The notes below the pieces were generated by a model. The model had not been told where the DNA came from, ran no database searches, and worked only from the letters and a program-made list of their open reading frames with translations. A stretch of DNA of 64,000 bases, taken from assembly GCA_015231915.1 (NCBI GenBank), contig JADGAR010000012.1, forward strand, positions 1 to 64,000, read 5' to 3'. Positions 1 through 7,761 of the stretch are shown piece after piece. Both the position numbers and the translations under genes were made by a program. Numbering within the stretch: the first letter of the stretch is position 1; each line of letters begins with the position of its first letter. This DNA is from Magnetococcales bacterium (GTDB lineage Bacteria > Pseudomonadota > Magnetococcia > Magnetococcales > Magnetaquicoccaceae).

Positions 1-179
1 GTCACGAAATCGATGGGGTTGCTTTTGAGTTTTTCCAGTTCCACGAGCCAGTTGCGGATTTCGCCGACCGTCGGTTCATGGATGATCACGTCGCGGGGTG
101 GTTCCACCGTCAGCGTCGGGACATGGCACACAGGCCAACCAGGGTGTGGACCAGAGTTCATTTCCAGTTCGACAACCAT
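1..179 (-). CDS. Partial phage-like protein, possible tail-assembly chaperone
   Basis: An open frame runs from an ATG at 177-179 leftwards off the window edge (59 codons visible, no stop). The product begins MVVELEMNSGPHPGW and continues with a segment containing IIHEPTVGEIRNWLVELEK. The 'PTVG-(E/D)-(I/L)' stretch followed by an amphipathic helix is reminiscent of small phage tail-assembly chaperones, but only the N-terminus is visible, so this is a resemblance, not an identification. No good ribosome binding site is seen before the ATG; an internal Met at residue 7 is an alternative start. It could belong to a prophage lying left of the window, separate from the integrative element to its right. 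Confidence 0.5.
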   Translation of the reverse strand, partial: MVVELEMNSGPHPGWPVCHVPTLTVEPPRDVIIHEPTVGEIRNWLVELEKLKSNPIDFV

Positions 180-243
180 CTTGACTATCGAACTGGTCTA
201 ATATTAGAAACTGATGTTAAACATTGAAATTATGCATAAAAAG

Positions 244-268
244 TCTGGTCCACAGGCTGTGGACCAGA
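244..268. promoter_or_regulatory. Perfect 25-bp palindrome, putative operator
   Basis: TCTGGTCCACAG and its exact reverse complement are separated by a single base, giving 12-bp arms. A further copy of the half-site (CTGGTCCACAG) lies at about 275-285 and an inverted partial copy (GTGGACCAG) at about 145-153. The cluster sits 65-100 bp upstream of the partial gene starting at 179, as an operator for a dimeric repressor would. No T-run follows, so it is not a terminator. Confidence 0.5.
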
Positions 269-412
269 AGGGTGTCTGGTCCACAGGTTTTGGAGAATTC
301 CGGGAGAGAGGAGAAAAAAGAGGGTGTTTCCGACTCCTTCTGGTCCGGAGGCTACCAAGTCGAAATCGAAACGATATCGGCCAACTATTGAAAATATTGG
401 GCTTTTTTGACA

Positions 413-440
413 CAAAAAAACCGCCTGGGAGGGCGGCCTG
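413..440 (-). terminator. Rho-independent terminator, leftward
   Basis: On the minus strand a GCCGCCC/GGCGGT stem with a short TCCCA loop is followed by seven T residues. It would stop transcripts leaving the integrative element leftwards. Confidence 0.75.
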
Positions 441-540
441 AAATCGAAGAAAACCTTGCAGAATTTGAATGGCCGTACGGACTCCGCACTAAATTCTAAC
501 ATATTGTTTCTATAGAATTTTTCGACACTCAAAAAAAACG

Positions 541-567
541 ATACCAACCGATGTACCAACAAATTTT
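541..567 (+). repeat. 27-bp direct repeat, left copy
   Basis: ATACCAACC followed by a TACCAACAAATTTT segment matches 25 of 27 positions at 7448-7474, in the same orientation. Each copy contains two TACCAAC words. The right copy lies just upstream of the integrase gene, beside tRNA-Glu. The arrangement looks like integrase arm-type sites at the two ends of an integrated element. Confidence 0.6.
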
Positions 568-1033
568 TTTGCTGGGTCGTTCGTCAATTCGCTGACTCCC
601 CTCAATATCGATGTCTATACGGGTGCATGTTGGCCAGGGGTGAACCATCGCCCCGGCCCTTGACTCCTGCCAGGCAATGAGCCTCCCCCCTGGCAGGTCA
701 AAGCGGCGGGCATCCCCCGATAGTTTCCCGTCCAGGGTTGAAGGATCGCCCGCACAGGATGCGCCAGGATCGATTGCAAGGTGGGGGAGGGTGGTCGGTG
801 CCTCTCATGCCGGGTTCGGCTGGCGCGTTTGATGTGGGGGGGTGGGCATCTCCCTGGACGGCACCACCCGCAACCCGAAGGGCCACCTTCCCCGGCGCAT
901 GACGGCACCGGCCCCCGCCATCAAGCGACCGCGCACAGATGGCCTTGTGGTCGTTCAGGATGCGCCCCCGCTACCCATGCCTTCCGCCAAGTCTGGAACG
1001 CGCCCACGGCCCGCGTGGCGAAATGAAGGGCAC

Positions 1034-1062
1034 AAAAAAACCGGAAGGGTCGCCCCCTCCGG
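1034..1062 (-). terminator. Rho-independent terminator, leftward
   Basis: On the minus strand a CCGGAGGGG/CCCTTCCGG stem (one mismatch) with a 4-base loop is followed by seven T residues. It would end the leftward transcript of the integrative element genes. Confidence 0.75.
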
Positions 1063-1403
1063 TATCCTTGCCGTGCCGCGCCTAGCCGTGCCGCGCCCAG
1101 CCATGCCCAGCCATGCCGCGTTTGTGAATACGATCCTACCTCGCCTCGCCCACCAAAGGCAAGCGTTTTTTTTCCGCAAGAGTGGCACACCCCCGGCCCA
1201 ACTTCCCAAATACAACACAAAAATTGCTGTTATATCTGCCGTGCCGGTTGCGCCCCCTGGCCGCGGATCGTCATGCGGCCCCACCAGCTTAACAATGTTA
1301 ACGACAAATATCACATTATTTTTGCTGTGTTTCTTGCCCACCACTACCACAATCGCCACTCAACCCTTAACATATTACTTAAAAAACAAAAAGCCAGAAA
1401 CTA

Positions 1404-1426
1404 TGCGAGTTTTCCGAAAACCCGCA
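1404..1426. promoter_or_regulatory. Imperfect palindrome in AT-rich spacer
   Basis: TGCGaGTTTTC and its near reverse complement meet around a CG centre (one mismatched pair). It lies in an AT-rich stretch without genes and could be a regulator binding site. No partner is known. Confidence 0.3.
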
Positions 1427-1485
1427 TCACATTTCCCTGGAAGAACCTATACTTAATAGACATTCTTTCTTATGTTAGTTATTAT

Positions 1486-1716
1486 CTACCTAATATGATG
1501 CACCTTGCGTCGCATACTTTGGTAATTTGAAGCGGTCAAGAACTTTTGACGCAACTCCGCAACTGGTTGGGTGAGTCCGGCCAGGGATGTGACCGCCTCG
1601 AAGTCGGGACTGCCCACCCAGCCCAACACCTCCAGCCGTGCGGCTGGCGTGCCTTGCAGATCGCGCCAAGCTGTCACGATGACCGCGCACCAAAGCGCCC
1701 TACATGCTGCATCCAT
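1486..1716 (-). CDS. Small hypothetical element protein (76 aa)
   Basis: The frame starts at an ATG preceded by AGGGGG at 8 bases and encodes a 76-residue protein with a hydrophobic/helical N-terminal half (CRALWCAVIVTAWRDL) and a central WVGSPDFEAVTSLAGL segment. Short phage and island proteins of this general shape (a DL helix, then a 'W-SPDF---LAG' segment) are common, but I cannot name a family. It has the same orientation as the other element genes and lies upstream of the terminator at 1034-1062. Confidence 0.5.
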   Translation of the reverse strand: MDAACRALWCAVIVTAWRDLQGTPAARLEVLGWVGSPDFEAVTSLAGLTQPVAELRQKFLTASNYQSMRRKVHHIR

Positions 1717-1778
1717 CTCGAATCCCCCTGGCAGACGCGCCGCCCCCTGGTATTACCCCTGCCAGGGGTGAATTCTAC

Positions 1779-1860
1779 ACCAAAAAAATCGACTCGCCAA
1801 AAAAAATGCGCAAATTAATTTTTATTTTCAATCGATTATTGGCGAGTCGATTGTTTTGGT
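1779..1860. repeat. Long inverted repeat flanking an AT-rich core
   Basis: AATCGACTCGCCAA (1787-1800) recurs as its exact reverse complement at 1839-1852. With one mismatch the arms extend outward to 22 bp (1779-1800 and 1839-1860). The 38-bp centre is very AT-rich (about 1801-1838). The arrangement suits a replication origin, a protein-binding dyad or a recombination site. It lies in the element next to replication-type genes. Confidence 0.6.
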
Positions 1861-2146
1861 TTCGAGTCTTCACGTCAAGGTAGGCGGGGGCGGATTCCAC
1901 CCTGGCCAGATGTTCCCCGGCCATGGGAAGAATCCAGCCTGGCAGGCACCTTCACGCCACCATGACCACCTCAACCCCATTGGCCGGAAACATGCCTATA
2001 CTGCCCATGAGCGCGCCCAAGGACGCGACGCGGGCTTTGGCAAGGCGGGAACCCTTCCCGGTACGGCAACCCGGCCCGGATGGCCCCCTGGCGCGCCACG
2101 GGGGCAGCCAGGAGAATGGTTGCCGTCCAGGAGAGGAACCCCCGGT
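1861..2146. other. GC-rich spacer without a recognised gene
   Basis: No frame here has convincing coding character; overlapping frames on both strands are proline/arginine-rich. Several CCTGGCAGG/CCAGG words occur, as elsewhere in the non-coding parts of the element. Confidence 0.5.
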
Positions 2147-2446
2147 CTACTCCCCCTGTCCCAAAGGCGCGGTCAAAGCCGCCAGATCGACCGGCTTGCC
2201 CCAAAGGCAATGCGTCTTGACCGGCTTGCCGGACGCCTTGTGCAGGGCGCAACGGCGGTTGAGATAATTTGCGAGAATGCCGCCTTCCGGATCCCACGGG
2301 CTGGTGACCAGAAACGGCGCACCGCAATCGGAACAGTGGCTCCGCAAAACAATCAGGCTGGCTTGCGTGCCGTCCTTGCGAACGTACGAACGTTGCTCAA
2401 CTTCCGCATACAATTGACCGCGAACATTGAAGATTTTTGCATTCAT
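2147..2446 (-). CDS. Small zinc-ribbon-like hypothetical protein
   Basis: The start is placed at the ATG for MNAKIFNVRGQ because GAGGAG lies 10 bases upstream; a longer frame beginning at 2464 would start ahead of that ribosome binding site. The 99-residue product has a Cys-x2-Cys pair (CSDCGAPF), a downstream Cys-x2-His (RRCALH) and a further Cys, which could bind one zinc ion. It is in line with the ATPase and primase genes of the element. The function is unknown; it may bind nucleic acid. Confidence 0.6.
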   Translation of the reverse strand: MNAKIFNVRGQLYAEVEQRSYVRKDGTQASLIVLRSHCSDCGAPFLVTSPWDPEGGILANYLNRRCALHKASGKPVKTHCLWGKPVDLAALTAPLGQGE

Positions 2447-2597
2447 GGCATGTGTACTCCTCAAAATATGTTAACCCCAGCACGTCACCCCGACGTGTTG
2501 CACAAAACTAACTTAATTCGGCATGCGCCGCGCACCGCCATCGCCCGCCGCCCGGCCTTGATGTGGTCTGCCAGGGAATGGTGAATTAACAGACGTT

Positions 2598-2678
2598 CGC
2601 GTGCGAATGCAGAAAAGCGCGTGCGTATGTCCAACCCACATGCGCGCAGAGCAGCCCGTCCAGGGCGCGTGCGAATGC
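2598..2678. repeat. Iteron-like direct repeats
   Basis: CGCGTGCGAATGC occurs at 2598-2610 and 2666-2678, with a variant CGCGTGCGTATG at 2618-2629. They lie in a 290-bp gap just past the 3' end of the RepA-like ATPase gene, the kind of position where iterons of a replication origin can be found. Additional GCGCGCAC/TGCGCGC words surround them. Confidence 0.45.
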
Positions 2679-2738
2679 GCCGGGGGTATAAGGGGGATAC
2701 GCGCGCACGCACCCTGGCAGGGAATGCGCGCGCACTTT

Positions 2739-3917
2739 TTACCCATCACCGGCCTCCCGGCCAACCGACATGCGCGCACCCTCCGGCGGCAGGGTGGTGA
2801 ACACCTCAACCATCTTCCGGTCGGGTTTACGAACCGATTTCCGAAAAATGCGGCCTTCGGTCTCAAGTTCGCGCATCAGTCGTGCGAATCCGTTCGAATC
2901 TAGGTCAGCCGGGAACCATTGATGCGAGAGCATCGTCTTGTAGGCCGTCGATGAACCAGTCACCGCCACGGGGATTCTCTCGCCGCGCCGGTCAAAATCA
3001 GCGACGACAACGCAGAGCGCCACCTTGATTTCTTCCGCATCGCCTCCCTGGTTGGCCGAAGTTTCGGGAGGGATGACAACCGGGCAGCCATCAACCCACC
3101 GCAGACGAATCGGCTTCGCAATCGCACCATAATTTGATTTTTGTTGTTCGAGAATCAAACCGTCTTGCCCGTCTGGCCGAAGTGACAGACGGCTTCGAAC
3201 AGAGTTGTGCCATGCCGTCGAACCGGAAAAATCCTGGCCGCCCGCAGCGCGGGGATTGACCGCCGCCGACTTGGAGACATGCGCCAGCAACAACACCGCC
3301 CGGTCTGGTCGTGCCAACTTGGTGCGCATGTCGCGCAAGAAAGCCCGGACATGCGCGCGGCGGATCTCATCGCCGTCAAAGGCGTCGCTGGCTCCGTCGA
3401 TGATGATCAGCCCAACGCCCAACCGCTCGACCAGTTTTTGCAATTCGTCCAGGAGTGGGGTGCCCATGCTTTGTTGTCGGTCGGCTCGGTGCAATGCCGG
3501 ATCAAGACCAGATGCATCAAGCAGATGCAGTCGGCCCGCGAGTTCGGCAGGATCGACTCCCAGGTTGCTGAAAATCCGCCGCGCCCGTTTGCGCAACACC
3601 TTCGACGGGTCTTCGCTTGAGAAGAACAACACCCGTGCCGGAGGGGCCACCCGAAGCCCGCCGAAGTCCCGCCCCAGCGCGACATGGATGGCCAACAACA
3701 GAGAGACATACGATTTGCCCGCACCGCCATGCCCAGAGAGTAGACAGACCTCGCCGCGCGGCAGGACGCCCTCGACAACGAAACTGAGTTCGTTGTCCTC
3801 ATTTGCAGCAGCCAAGTCAACGAGCAGATCGGCCAGTGCCGGGACTGAAGCTTCGTGCCCCCCGGTCTCCGCGAAAGGCGCAGTGTTTTCAAGCGCGTCA
3901 AGAAACGGGTCGCTCAT
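2739..3917 (-). CDS. RepA-like AAA ATPase / replicative helicase-type protein
   Basis: This 392-residue protein has a RecA-fold NTPase core: Walker A GHGGAGKS at residues 62-69 and a Walker B-like strand GLIIIDGASDAF near residue 175. It resembles the AAA_25/RepA hexameric helicases of plasmids and integrative elements. The C-terminal third has a basic, winged-helix-like character that may bind the origin. Its start overlaps the primase stop by 4 bases (ATGA), so the two are translationally coupled, as expected for a primase-helicase pair that replicates the excised element. It could alternatively be a RecA-like regulator. Confidence 0.8.
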   Translation of the reverse strand: MSDPFLDALENTAPFAETGGHEASVPALADLLVDLAAANEDNELSFVVEGVLPRGEVCLLSGHGGAGKSYVSLLLAIHVALGRDFGGLRVAPPARVLFFSSEDPSKVLRKRARRIFSNLGVDPAELAGRLHLLDASGLDPALHRADRQQSMGTPLLDELQKLVERLGVGLIIIDGASDAFDGDEIRRAHVRAFLRDMRTKLARPDRAVLLLAHVSKSAAVNPRAAGGQDFSGSTAWHNSVRSRLSLRPDGQDGLILEQQKSNYGAIAKPIRLRWVDGCPVVIPPETSANQGGDAEEIKVALCVVVADFDRRGERIPVAVTGSSTAYKTMLSHQWFPADLDSNGFARLMRELETEGRIFRKSVRKPDRKMVEVFTTLPPEGARMSVGREAGDG

Positions 3918-5008
3918 GCCGCCCTCCGCATTGCTTGGAAAACGTCAAGCCAGTCGAGACCCTTCCCCTCTGGGATCGGCCCCGGCGGCAGGCAGATTGA
4001 TGCCTTGCGGCCCTCGGCGGTCAACTTCTTGGCCAGGGTCATGGCGGCTTGCTGGCCGACTCCGTTGGCGTCCTTATCCGCCCAGATGAAAACCTCGCGG
4101 ATCGTCGGGGGCAATGCCAAGCCCGCCATGCCCGACGCGGAGATGGTCGCCCAAACTGGCTGTCCGGTTGCCGCCCGAACGGCCAGCGCGGTTTCCAGCC
4201 CCTCGGCCACACCCAGAAAATCCCCAGCAGGGTAAAGCTGGATCGCCGCGCCATGGGTGGCCCCCCGGCAGATGGGTGACATCAACTTCTTGGGTGCAGG
4301 CACGGGTGCCTTGCGCCCGTCGGCGGTCAAGTAGACGCGATGGATCGTGACGGCCCGGCCCGTCACGTCCCGGACGACCGCCACCAGCGCCGGGAATCGT
4401 CCGATCTCGCGCCCCGCTTCAAAATAGGGCAACGCGGGATGACACCGCACCACCCCCGGCCCCGGCAAATCGACCACGATCGCACCCAAGCCACGCGCTT
4501 CCAGGTAGCGGCGGGCTGGTTCCGCGCCAGGGTGGTCGAGTGGGATCGACGCCCGCCAGGTAGCAATCAATCGCGCCCTTGCTTGGTGGTCTTCGGCTTG
4601 CCGGGGGGGCGGCCTGGTCGCTACCGGACGCGCCGCGCCCCGGCTTCTGGTGTCGCTGTCAAGGTCGATTTCGCGCGGGTTGCGAATGCCCGCTTCCAGC
4701 CCGGATCGGACGGTTGCTCGCGCCTCGGCCTGGTCAAGGCCAAGCTCGGTCCCGGCCTGGAGCAAGCGCGCCTCGATGGCGGCACGATCCTTCAGCCCAG
4801 CACCGACAAGCGTTCCGGATTGGAAGGCCGCTTTGTTGAGCGCAGCGTTGCGACCGCCGCCCGAATTGACCAACTCGGAAAAAATTCCGGCGAGCGCCGC
4901 CTCGGCGTACCGCTCCCCTTGCGCCCGTCCGCCAGATGAAGTACAATTTCCTTGTGTCCATTTTCCGCCGTGGGGGTCGCCCGCCCCCCGGCCATTTCGT
5001 TCGTTCAT
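3914..5008 (-). CDS. Toprim-domain primase of mobile element
   Basis: The 364-residue protein carries a C-terminal Toprim fold. The acidic Glu lies in GVAEGLETALAVR and the metal-binding DxD is in FIWADKDANG, close to residue 320. Upstream is a DUF7146-type segment with the pattern A-R-Y-L-E-x-R-G-L seen in phage and island primases. It probably makes primers for replication of the element together with the ATPase encoded immediately downstream. There is no N-terminal zinc-finger of the DnaG type. The coupling to the next gene and the short gap to the AlpA-type gene (66 bp) make one leftward operon. Confidence 0.8.
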   Translation of the reverse strand: MNERNGRGAGDPHGGKWTQGNCTSSGGRAQGERYAEAALAGIFSELVNSGGGRNAALNKAAFQSGTLVGAGLKDRAAIEARLLQAGTELGLDQAEARATVRSGLEAGIRNPREIDLDSDTRSRGAARPVATRPPPRQAEDHQARARLIATWRASIPLDHPGAEPARRYLEARGLGAIVVDLPGPGVVRCHPALPYFEAGREIGRFPALVAVVRDVTGRAVTIHRVYLTADGRKAPVPAPKKLMSPICRGATHGAAIQLYPAGDFLGVAEGLETALAVRAATGQPVWATISASGMAGLALPPTIREVFIWADKDANGVGQQAAMTLAKKLTAEGRKASICLPPGPIPEGKGLDWLDVFQAMRRAA

Positions 5009-5074
5009 AAGTTTACTCCTTGTTGCCTCCCGGCAATTAATTTTAAGTTTTACTGCAATCGATGATGGTCATCA

Positions 5075-5281
5075 TCACCGCCCGGCGGGTTGCCGCAACG
5101 GACGGCTCGAAATCCACTCCGAAATGTCGGTTGTCCGCCAAGCAACGGTTCGTAAGGACAACCGAACGGGTTGGGGGAAAGTGCCGCCGCGCATCATGTC
5201 GTAGATTGATGACCGTGAAAGACCGGTCATTTTTTCAACGGTTGGACGGCGGATAAGGGCAGGTTGGTTTTGTTCGGCCAT
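5075..5281 (-). CDS. AlpA-family transcriptional regulator
   Basis: The 68-residue product is a small MerR-like winged helix-turn-helix: RRPTVEKMTGLSRSSIYDMM is the helix-turn-helix, followed by the FPQPVRLSLRTVAWR wing and a DISEWI end, all typical of the AlpA/Prophage_CP4-57 regulators. These proteins commonly activate integrase or excision genes of islands and satellites. It lies just upstream of the primase-ATPase pair and may control it; an AAGAACTCCTC-type stretch upstream gives a GAGGAG ribosome binding site. Confidence 0.88.
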   Translation of the reverse strand: MAEQNQPALIRRPTVEKMTGLSRSSIYDMMRGGTFPQPVRLSLRTVAWRTTDISEWISSRPLRQPAGR

Positions 5282-5374
5282 CTGAAGAACTCCTCGAAAA
5301 AAATGGAAGATGGCGTCTGATTATGTGCAGATTTGGTCTCTTCGCAACAACCCGAAATTACCCGACTGCAATGA

Positions 5375-5411
5375 ATTTCGGGGGGTGTTTTCGGGGGGTG
5401 TTTTCGGGGGA
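5375..5411 (-). repeat. Three 13-nt G/C-rich tandem repeats
   Basis: TTTTCGGGGGGTG is repeated almost three times directly after the stop codon of the next gene. The C6 runs on the minus strand and G6 runs on the plus strand could form quadruplex structure. This may be a simple slippage-prone tract. Confidence 0.5.
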
Positions 5412-6062
5412 TTATTGGGGGTTGGCATTGCGCAACTCTTTGAACAAGGCGCGCAAGGCGTTTTCAATGGTTTTGGGTGTAGGCGTCTGCTGGCCGGGCA
5501 TTTCCTGTTTGATCCAATCGGCCAGATGTTTGGCTTCACGGGAAAGCACTGGCAGCATTTCTCTGGCCTCTGCCCGCCGCTTCATTTCCTGTATAACAGC
5601 CGGCATTACAGATGGCCTGCCAGAGAATGAAGCGGCTTCCGGGGGTGATGGCGCGGCGGCTTTCGGGGGTGACGACACCGCCCAACCCATTTGCCCAAAA
5701 TATGCTTGTTCGGTGCTTGTAAACTCTAGCTCATCATCAGAGAACCAAAAACGCGGAAGGTCAAACCGTCCTACGCACCATTTGCGAAACAGGTATTTTT
5801 CTATCGTCAGTTTGCGCAAACAAGGTAAATGTTGCTCAACCTCAAGTTCGTCATGCGTCTGCCGCAATTCAACAAGGCATCCTGCCTTCCCTGGCGGCCC
5901 GACGATCAAGGGGTTTCCACCATCAGCCGGTTGTCCGCCATGCGCCAACCGCAACACGATGCGACTCATGGATTCGCGGGATCGATCCGGCCCATAAAGT
6001 TCTCTTGACCAAAAATCGGCCACGGTAAGAAATGATAGTATTTTGTCTTGGTGATGATCCAT
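5412..6062 (-). CDS. Hypothetical mobile-element protein (216 aa)
   Basis: No family is recognised. The N-terminal 110 residues are mixed alpha/beta with several Trp/Phe (FWSRELYGP, KWCVGRFDLPRFWF). A proline/alanine-rich linker near residue 135 leads to a charged helical C-terminus (MKRRAEAREMLPVLSREAK) that may be a coiled coil. It lies between the integrase and the AlpA-type gene, in the same direction. Accessory genes in this position are often element-specific regulators; nothing in the sequence proves that here. Confidence 0.6.
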   Translation of the reverse strand: MDHHQDKILSFLTVADFWSRELYGPDRSRESMSRIVLRLAHGGQPADGGNPLIVGPPGKAGCLVELRQTHDELEVEQHLPCLRKLTIEKYLFRKWCVGRFDLPRFWFSDDELEFTSTEQAYFGQMGWAVSSPPKAAAPSPPEAASFSGRPSVMPAVIQEMKRRAEAREMLPVLSREAKHLADWIKQEMPGQQTPTPKTIENALRALFKELRNANPQ

Positions 6063-6166
6063 GCGCGCGCCTCCTTCATCGGCGTTGCCTTCCAGGGGTG
6101 GCCCGGCCAGGGGGTGAAGGTTTCCCCTTTTCCCGCCGTCGCGGTAGGCCGGGCATCTCTTGGCGG

Positions 6167-7375
6167 TCAGACCGCCGTTGCCATCATCTGGACGACGTTG
6201 CGGCCCGCCAACTGGTCAAGGTAGTCGGCCCAGGCTTGCATCATCTTGCGGCGTTCGGGCAGGTAGGCCGCTCGATTGTAGGCGTTGCGAACCGCGTTTC
6301 TCTCCGCATGGGCAAGCTGGCGCTCAATGACATCGCCATCCCACCCCATTTCATTCAATCGGGTGGATGCGGTTGTTCTGAACCCATGGCCGGTTGCCTC
6401 TCCAACGCCATACCCCATCCGCCGCAGTGCCGCCGTGATGGTATTTTCGCTCATTGGCCGCTCTGGGGTCCGCATGCTGGGGAAGAGATATCGCCCGGAT
6501 CCGGTCAAGGGTCGCAACGCTTCCAGGATGACCACAGCTTGCGTTGACAGCGGGACAATATGCGCCTCCCGCATCTTCATTTTGTGCGCCGGGATGGTCC
6601 ATGTGGACGTGGCGAAATCGATCTCGCTCCATTCCGCATGCCGAAGTTCCCCCGGTCGCACGAACACCAAGGGAGCCAGCCGCAAGGCAAGGCGCGTGAC
6701 GGCATCGCCCGAATAGGCGTCGATGGCCCGTAGCAGTCCGGAAATTTCGGCGGGATCGGTGACGGCGGCATGATGCCTCTCCTTCACCGGGGTCAATGTC
6801 CTGGTCAATGCCGAAGTCGGGTCGGTGTCGGCCAGACCGGCGGCAACGGCGAACCTGAAGACGGTGCCGATGATTTGCTTGACGCGATGCACCGAAGAAA
6901 TCACGCCCCTTGTGGCCATGCGATCCAAAACCGCCCGGACATCTTGCGCTTTGATGGTACCGATTTGCATGGTACCAAGCGCGGGAAATACATCCCTCTC
7001 CAAGCGGTTGGTGGTCAAGGCCAGATGCCCGGCGCTCCATGAAGGAGCCATCTTTTTCAGCCAGTCGCGGGCAATCTGTTCGAAGGTGTCGTCACCCGAT
7101 AGGGCGATCTTCTCAACCCGGCGTTGTACCATCGGGTCGGTACCATCAGCCATCAATTTGCGGGCTTCATCGCGCCGTTCGCGGGCTTGCTTGAGACTCA
7201 CTTCCGGATAGACGCCAAGGGCCATCAGCTTTTGCTTGCCGCCAAAGCGGTAGGCAAGCCGCCAGTACCGGGAACCGTTCGGGTTGATTTGCAGAAAAAG
7301 CCCGTTGCCGTCCGAAATTTTCACAACCTTGTCGGTTGGCTTGGTGGTACGGATTGCGGTGTCGGTCAATGGCAT
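6167..7375 (-). CDS. int: Tyrosine site-specific integrase (P4/CP4 type)
   Basis: The 402-residue product has the three parts of P4-like integrases. An N-terminal arm-binding DUF4102-type domain spans about 1-90 (SDGNGLFLQI, WRLAYRFGGKQKLMALG). A SAM-like core-binding domain covers about 95-190. The catalytic domain has Arg240 (VRPGEL), HGFR at 330-333, His356 in QLAHAE and the Tyr motif AYNRAAYL (Tyr366 or Tyr371). It lies about 200 bp from the 3' end of tRNA-Glu and points away from it, the classic layout of an element inserted in a tRNA gene. It should catalyse integration and excision. Confidence 0.95.
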   Translation of the reverse strand: MPLTDTAIRTTKPTDKVVKISDGNGLFLQINPNGSRYWRLAYRFGGKQKLMALGVYPEVSLKQARERRDEARKLMADGTDPMVQRRVEKIALSGDDTFEQIARDWLKKMAPSWSAGHLALTTNRLERDVFPALGTMQIGTIKAQDVRAVLDRMATRGVISSVHRVKQIIGTVFRFAVAAGLADTDPTSALTRTLTPVKERHHAAVTDPAEISGLLRAIDAYSGDAVTRLALRLAPLVFVRPGELRHAEWSEIDFATSTWTIPAHKMKMREAHIVPLSTQAVVILEALRPLTGSGRYLFPSMRTPERPMSENTITAALRRMGYGVGEATGHGFRTTASTRLNEMGWDGDVIERQLAHAERNAVRNAYNRAAYLPERRKMMQAWADYLDQLAGRNVVQMMATAV

Positions 7376-7419
7376 GGTGATCTCCCGGAAGCGTTGTTGG
7401 CATTAAGCTTGGAAGGGTT

Positions 7420-7474
7420 GTTGGTATCGCCGGATACCAACGGATCAATACCAACCCATATACCAACAAATTTT
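7420..7474 (+). repeat. ATACCAAC repeats upstream of int (putative arm sites)
   Basis: ATACCAAC occurs at 7434-7441, 7448-7455 and 7460-7467, and an inverted copy GTTGGTAT at 7420-7427 forms an 8-bp-armed dyad with the first. The 7448-7474 part is a near copy of 541-567. The cluster spans the int promoter region, so the integrase could also autoregulate through it. Confidence 0.6.
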
Positions 7475-7481
7475 CCGGCAG

Positions 7482-7509
7482 TCCAGGGTATTCTTTAGAA
7501 CTCCCTGGA
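7482..7509. repeat. Short inverted repeat between int and tRNA-Glu
   Basis: TCCAGGG and CCCTGGA are separated by 14 bases. It may be part of the attachment site. The T-rich plus-strand sequence that follows is too far away for a classical terminator. Confidence 0.35.
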
Positions 7510-7580
7510 ACTCAGAATCGGCTTTTTTCTTTGTTTTTGAAGGCTTTTTGGAACTTTTCGGCAGTCTTCGGAAGGTGTTA

Positions 7581-7656
7581 TGGCGTCCCGTACGGGAATC
7601 GAACCCGTGTTGCCGGCGTGAAAGGCCGGTGTCCTAGGCCACTAGACGAACAGGAC
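7581..7656 (-). tRNA. tRNA-Glu (anticodon TTC)
   Basis: On the minus strand the gene reads GTCCTGT...ACGGGAC for the 7-bp acceptor stem (one G-T pair), TAGTGGCCTAGGACA for the D region, a GCCGG anticodon stem with loop CTTTCAC, and GGTTCGATTCC for the T arm. An encoded CCA is included. The anticodon TTC lies at 7620-7622. The integrase gene begins about 205 bp past the 3' end, so this tRNA is the probable integration target. Confidence 0.96.
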
Positions 7657-7761
7657 GAACGATTGCGTGAACCGCTCAATTCCATCAGCATAGAGCAAGT
7701 GGAGATGCTTGGCAATCCTTTTTTGCTTGGTACTCTTTTTTTTTCGCTTTTCGCCAGACCA

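Larger units (their letters stand above)
180..1485. other. Mostly non-coding flank of the integrative element
   Basis: No convincing gene is seen over about 1.3 kb. The stretch holds the 25-bp palindrome, two leftward terminators, a 27-bp repeat shared with the integrase upstream region, and several CCAGGGGTGAA-like words (633-643, 733-743). A GC-rich part with short tandem repeats of GCCGTGCCGCGCC (about 1070-1115) gives way to an AT-rich part at 1290-1500. The open frames here run through the terminators and have poor composition. Confidence 0.6.

Noticed and set aside
230..562. 110-residue minus-strand frame
   Set aside because: It crosses the terminator at 413-440 and the 25-bp palindrome.
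1856..2584. 242-residue plus-strand frame
   Set aside because: Composition is proline/arginine-rich, opposite to the supported zinc-ribbon-like gene at 2147-2446.
1..7580. Left-end duplicate of the tRNA-Glu 3' end
   Set aside because: I found no long copy of the tRNA 3' half; only the 8-bp CCGTACGG match, too short to name an att site.
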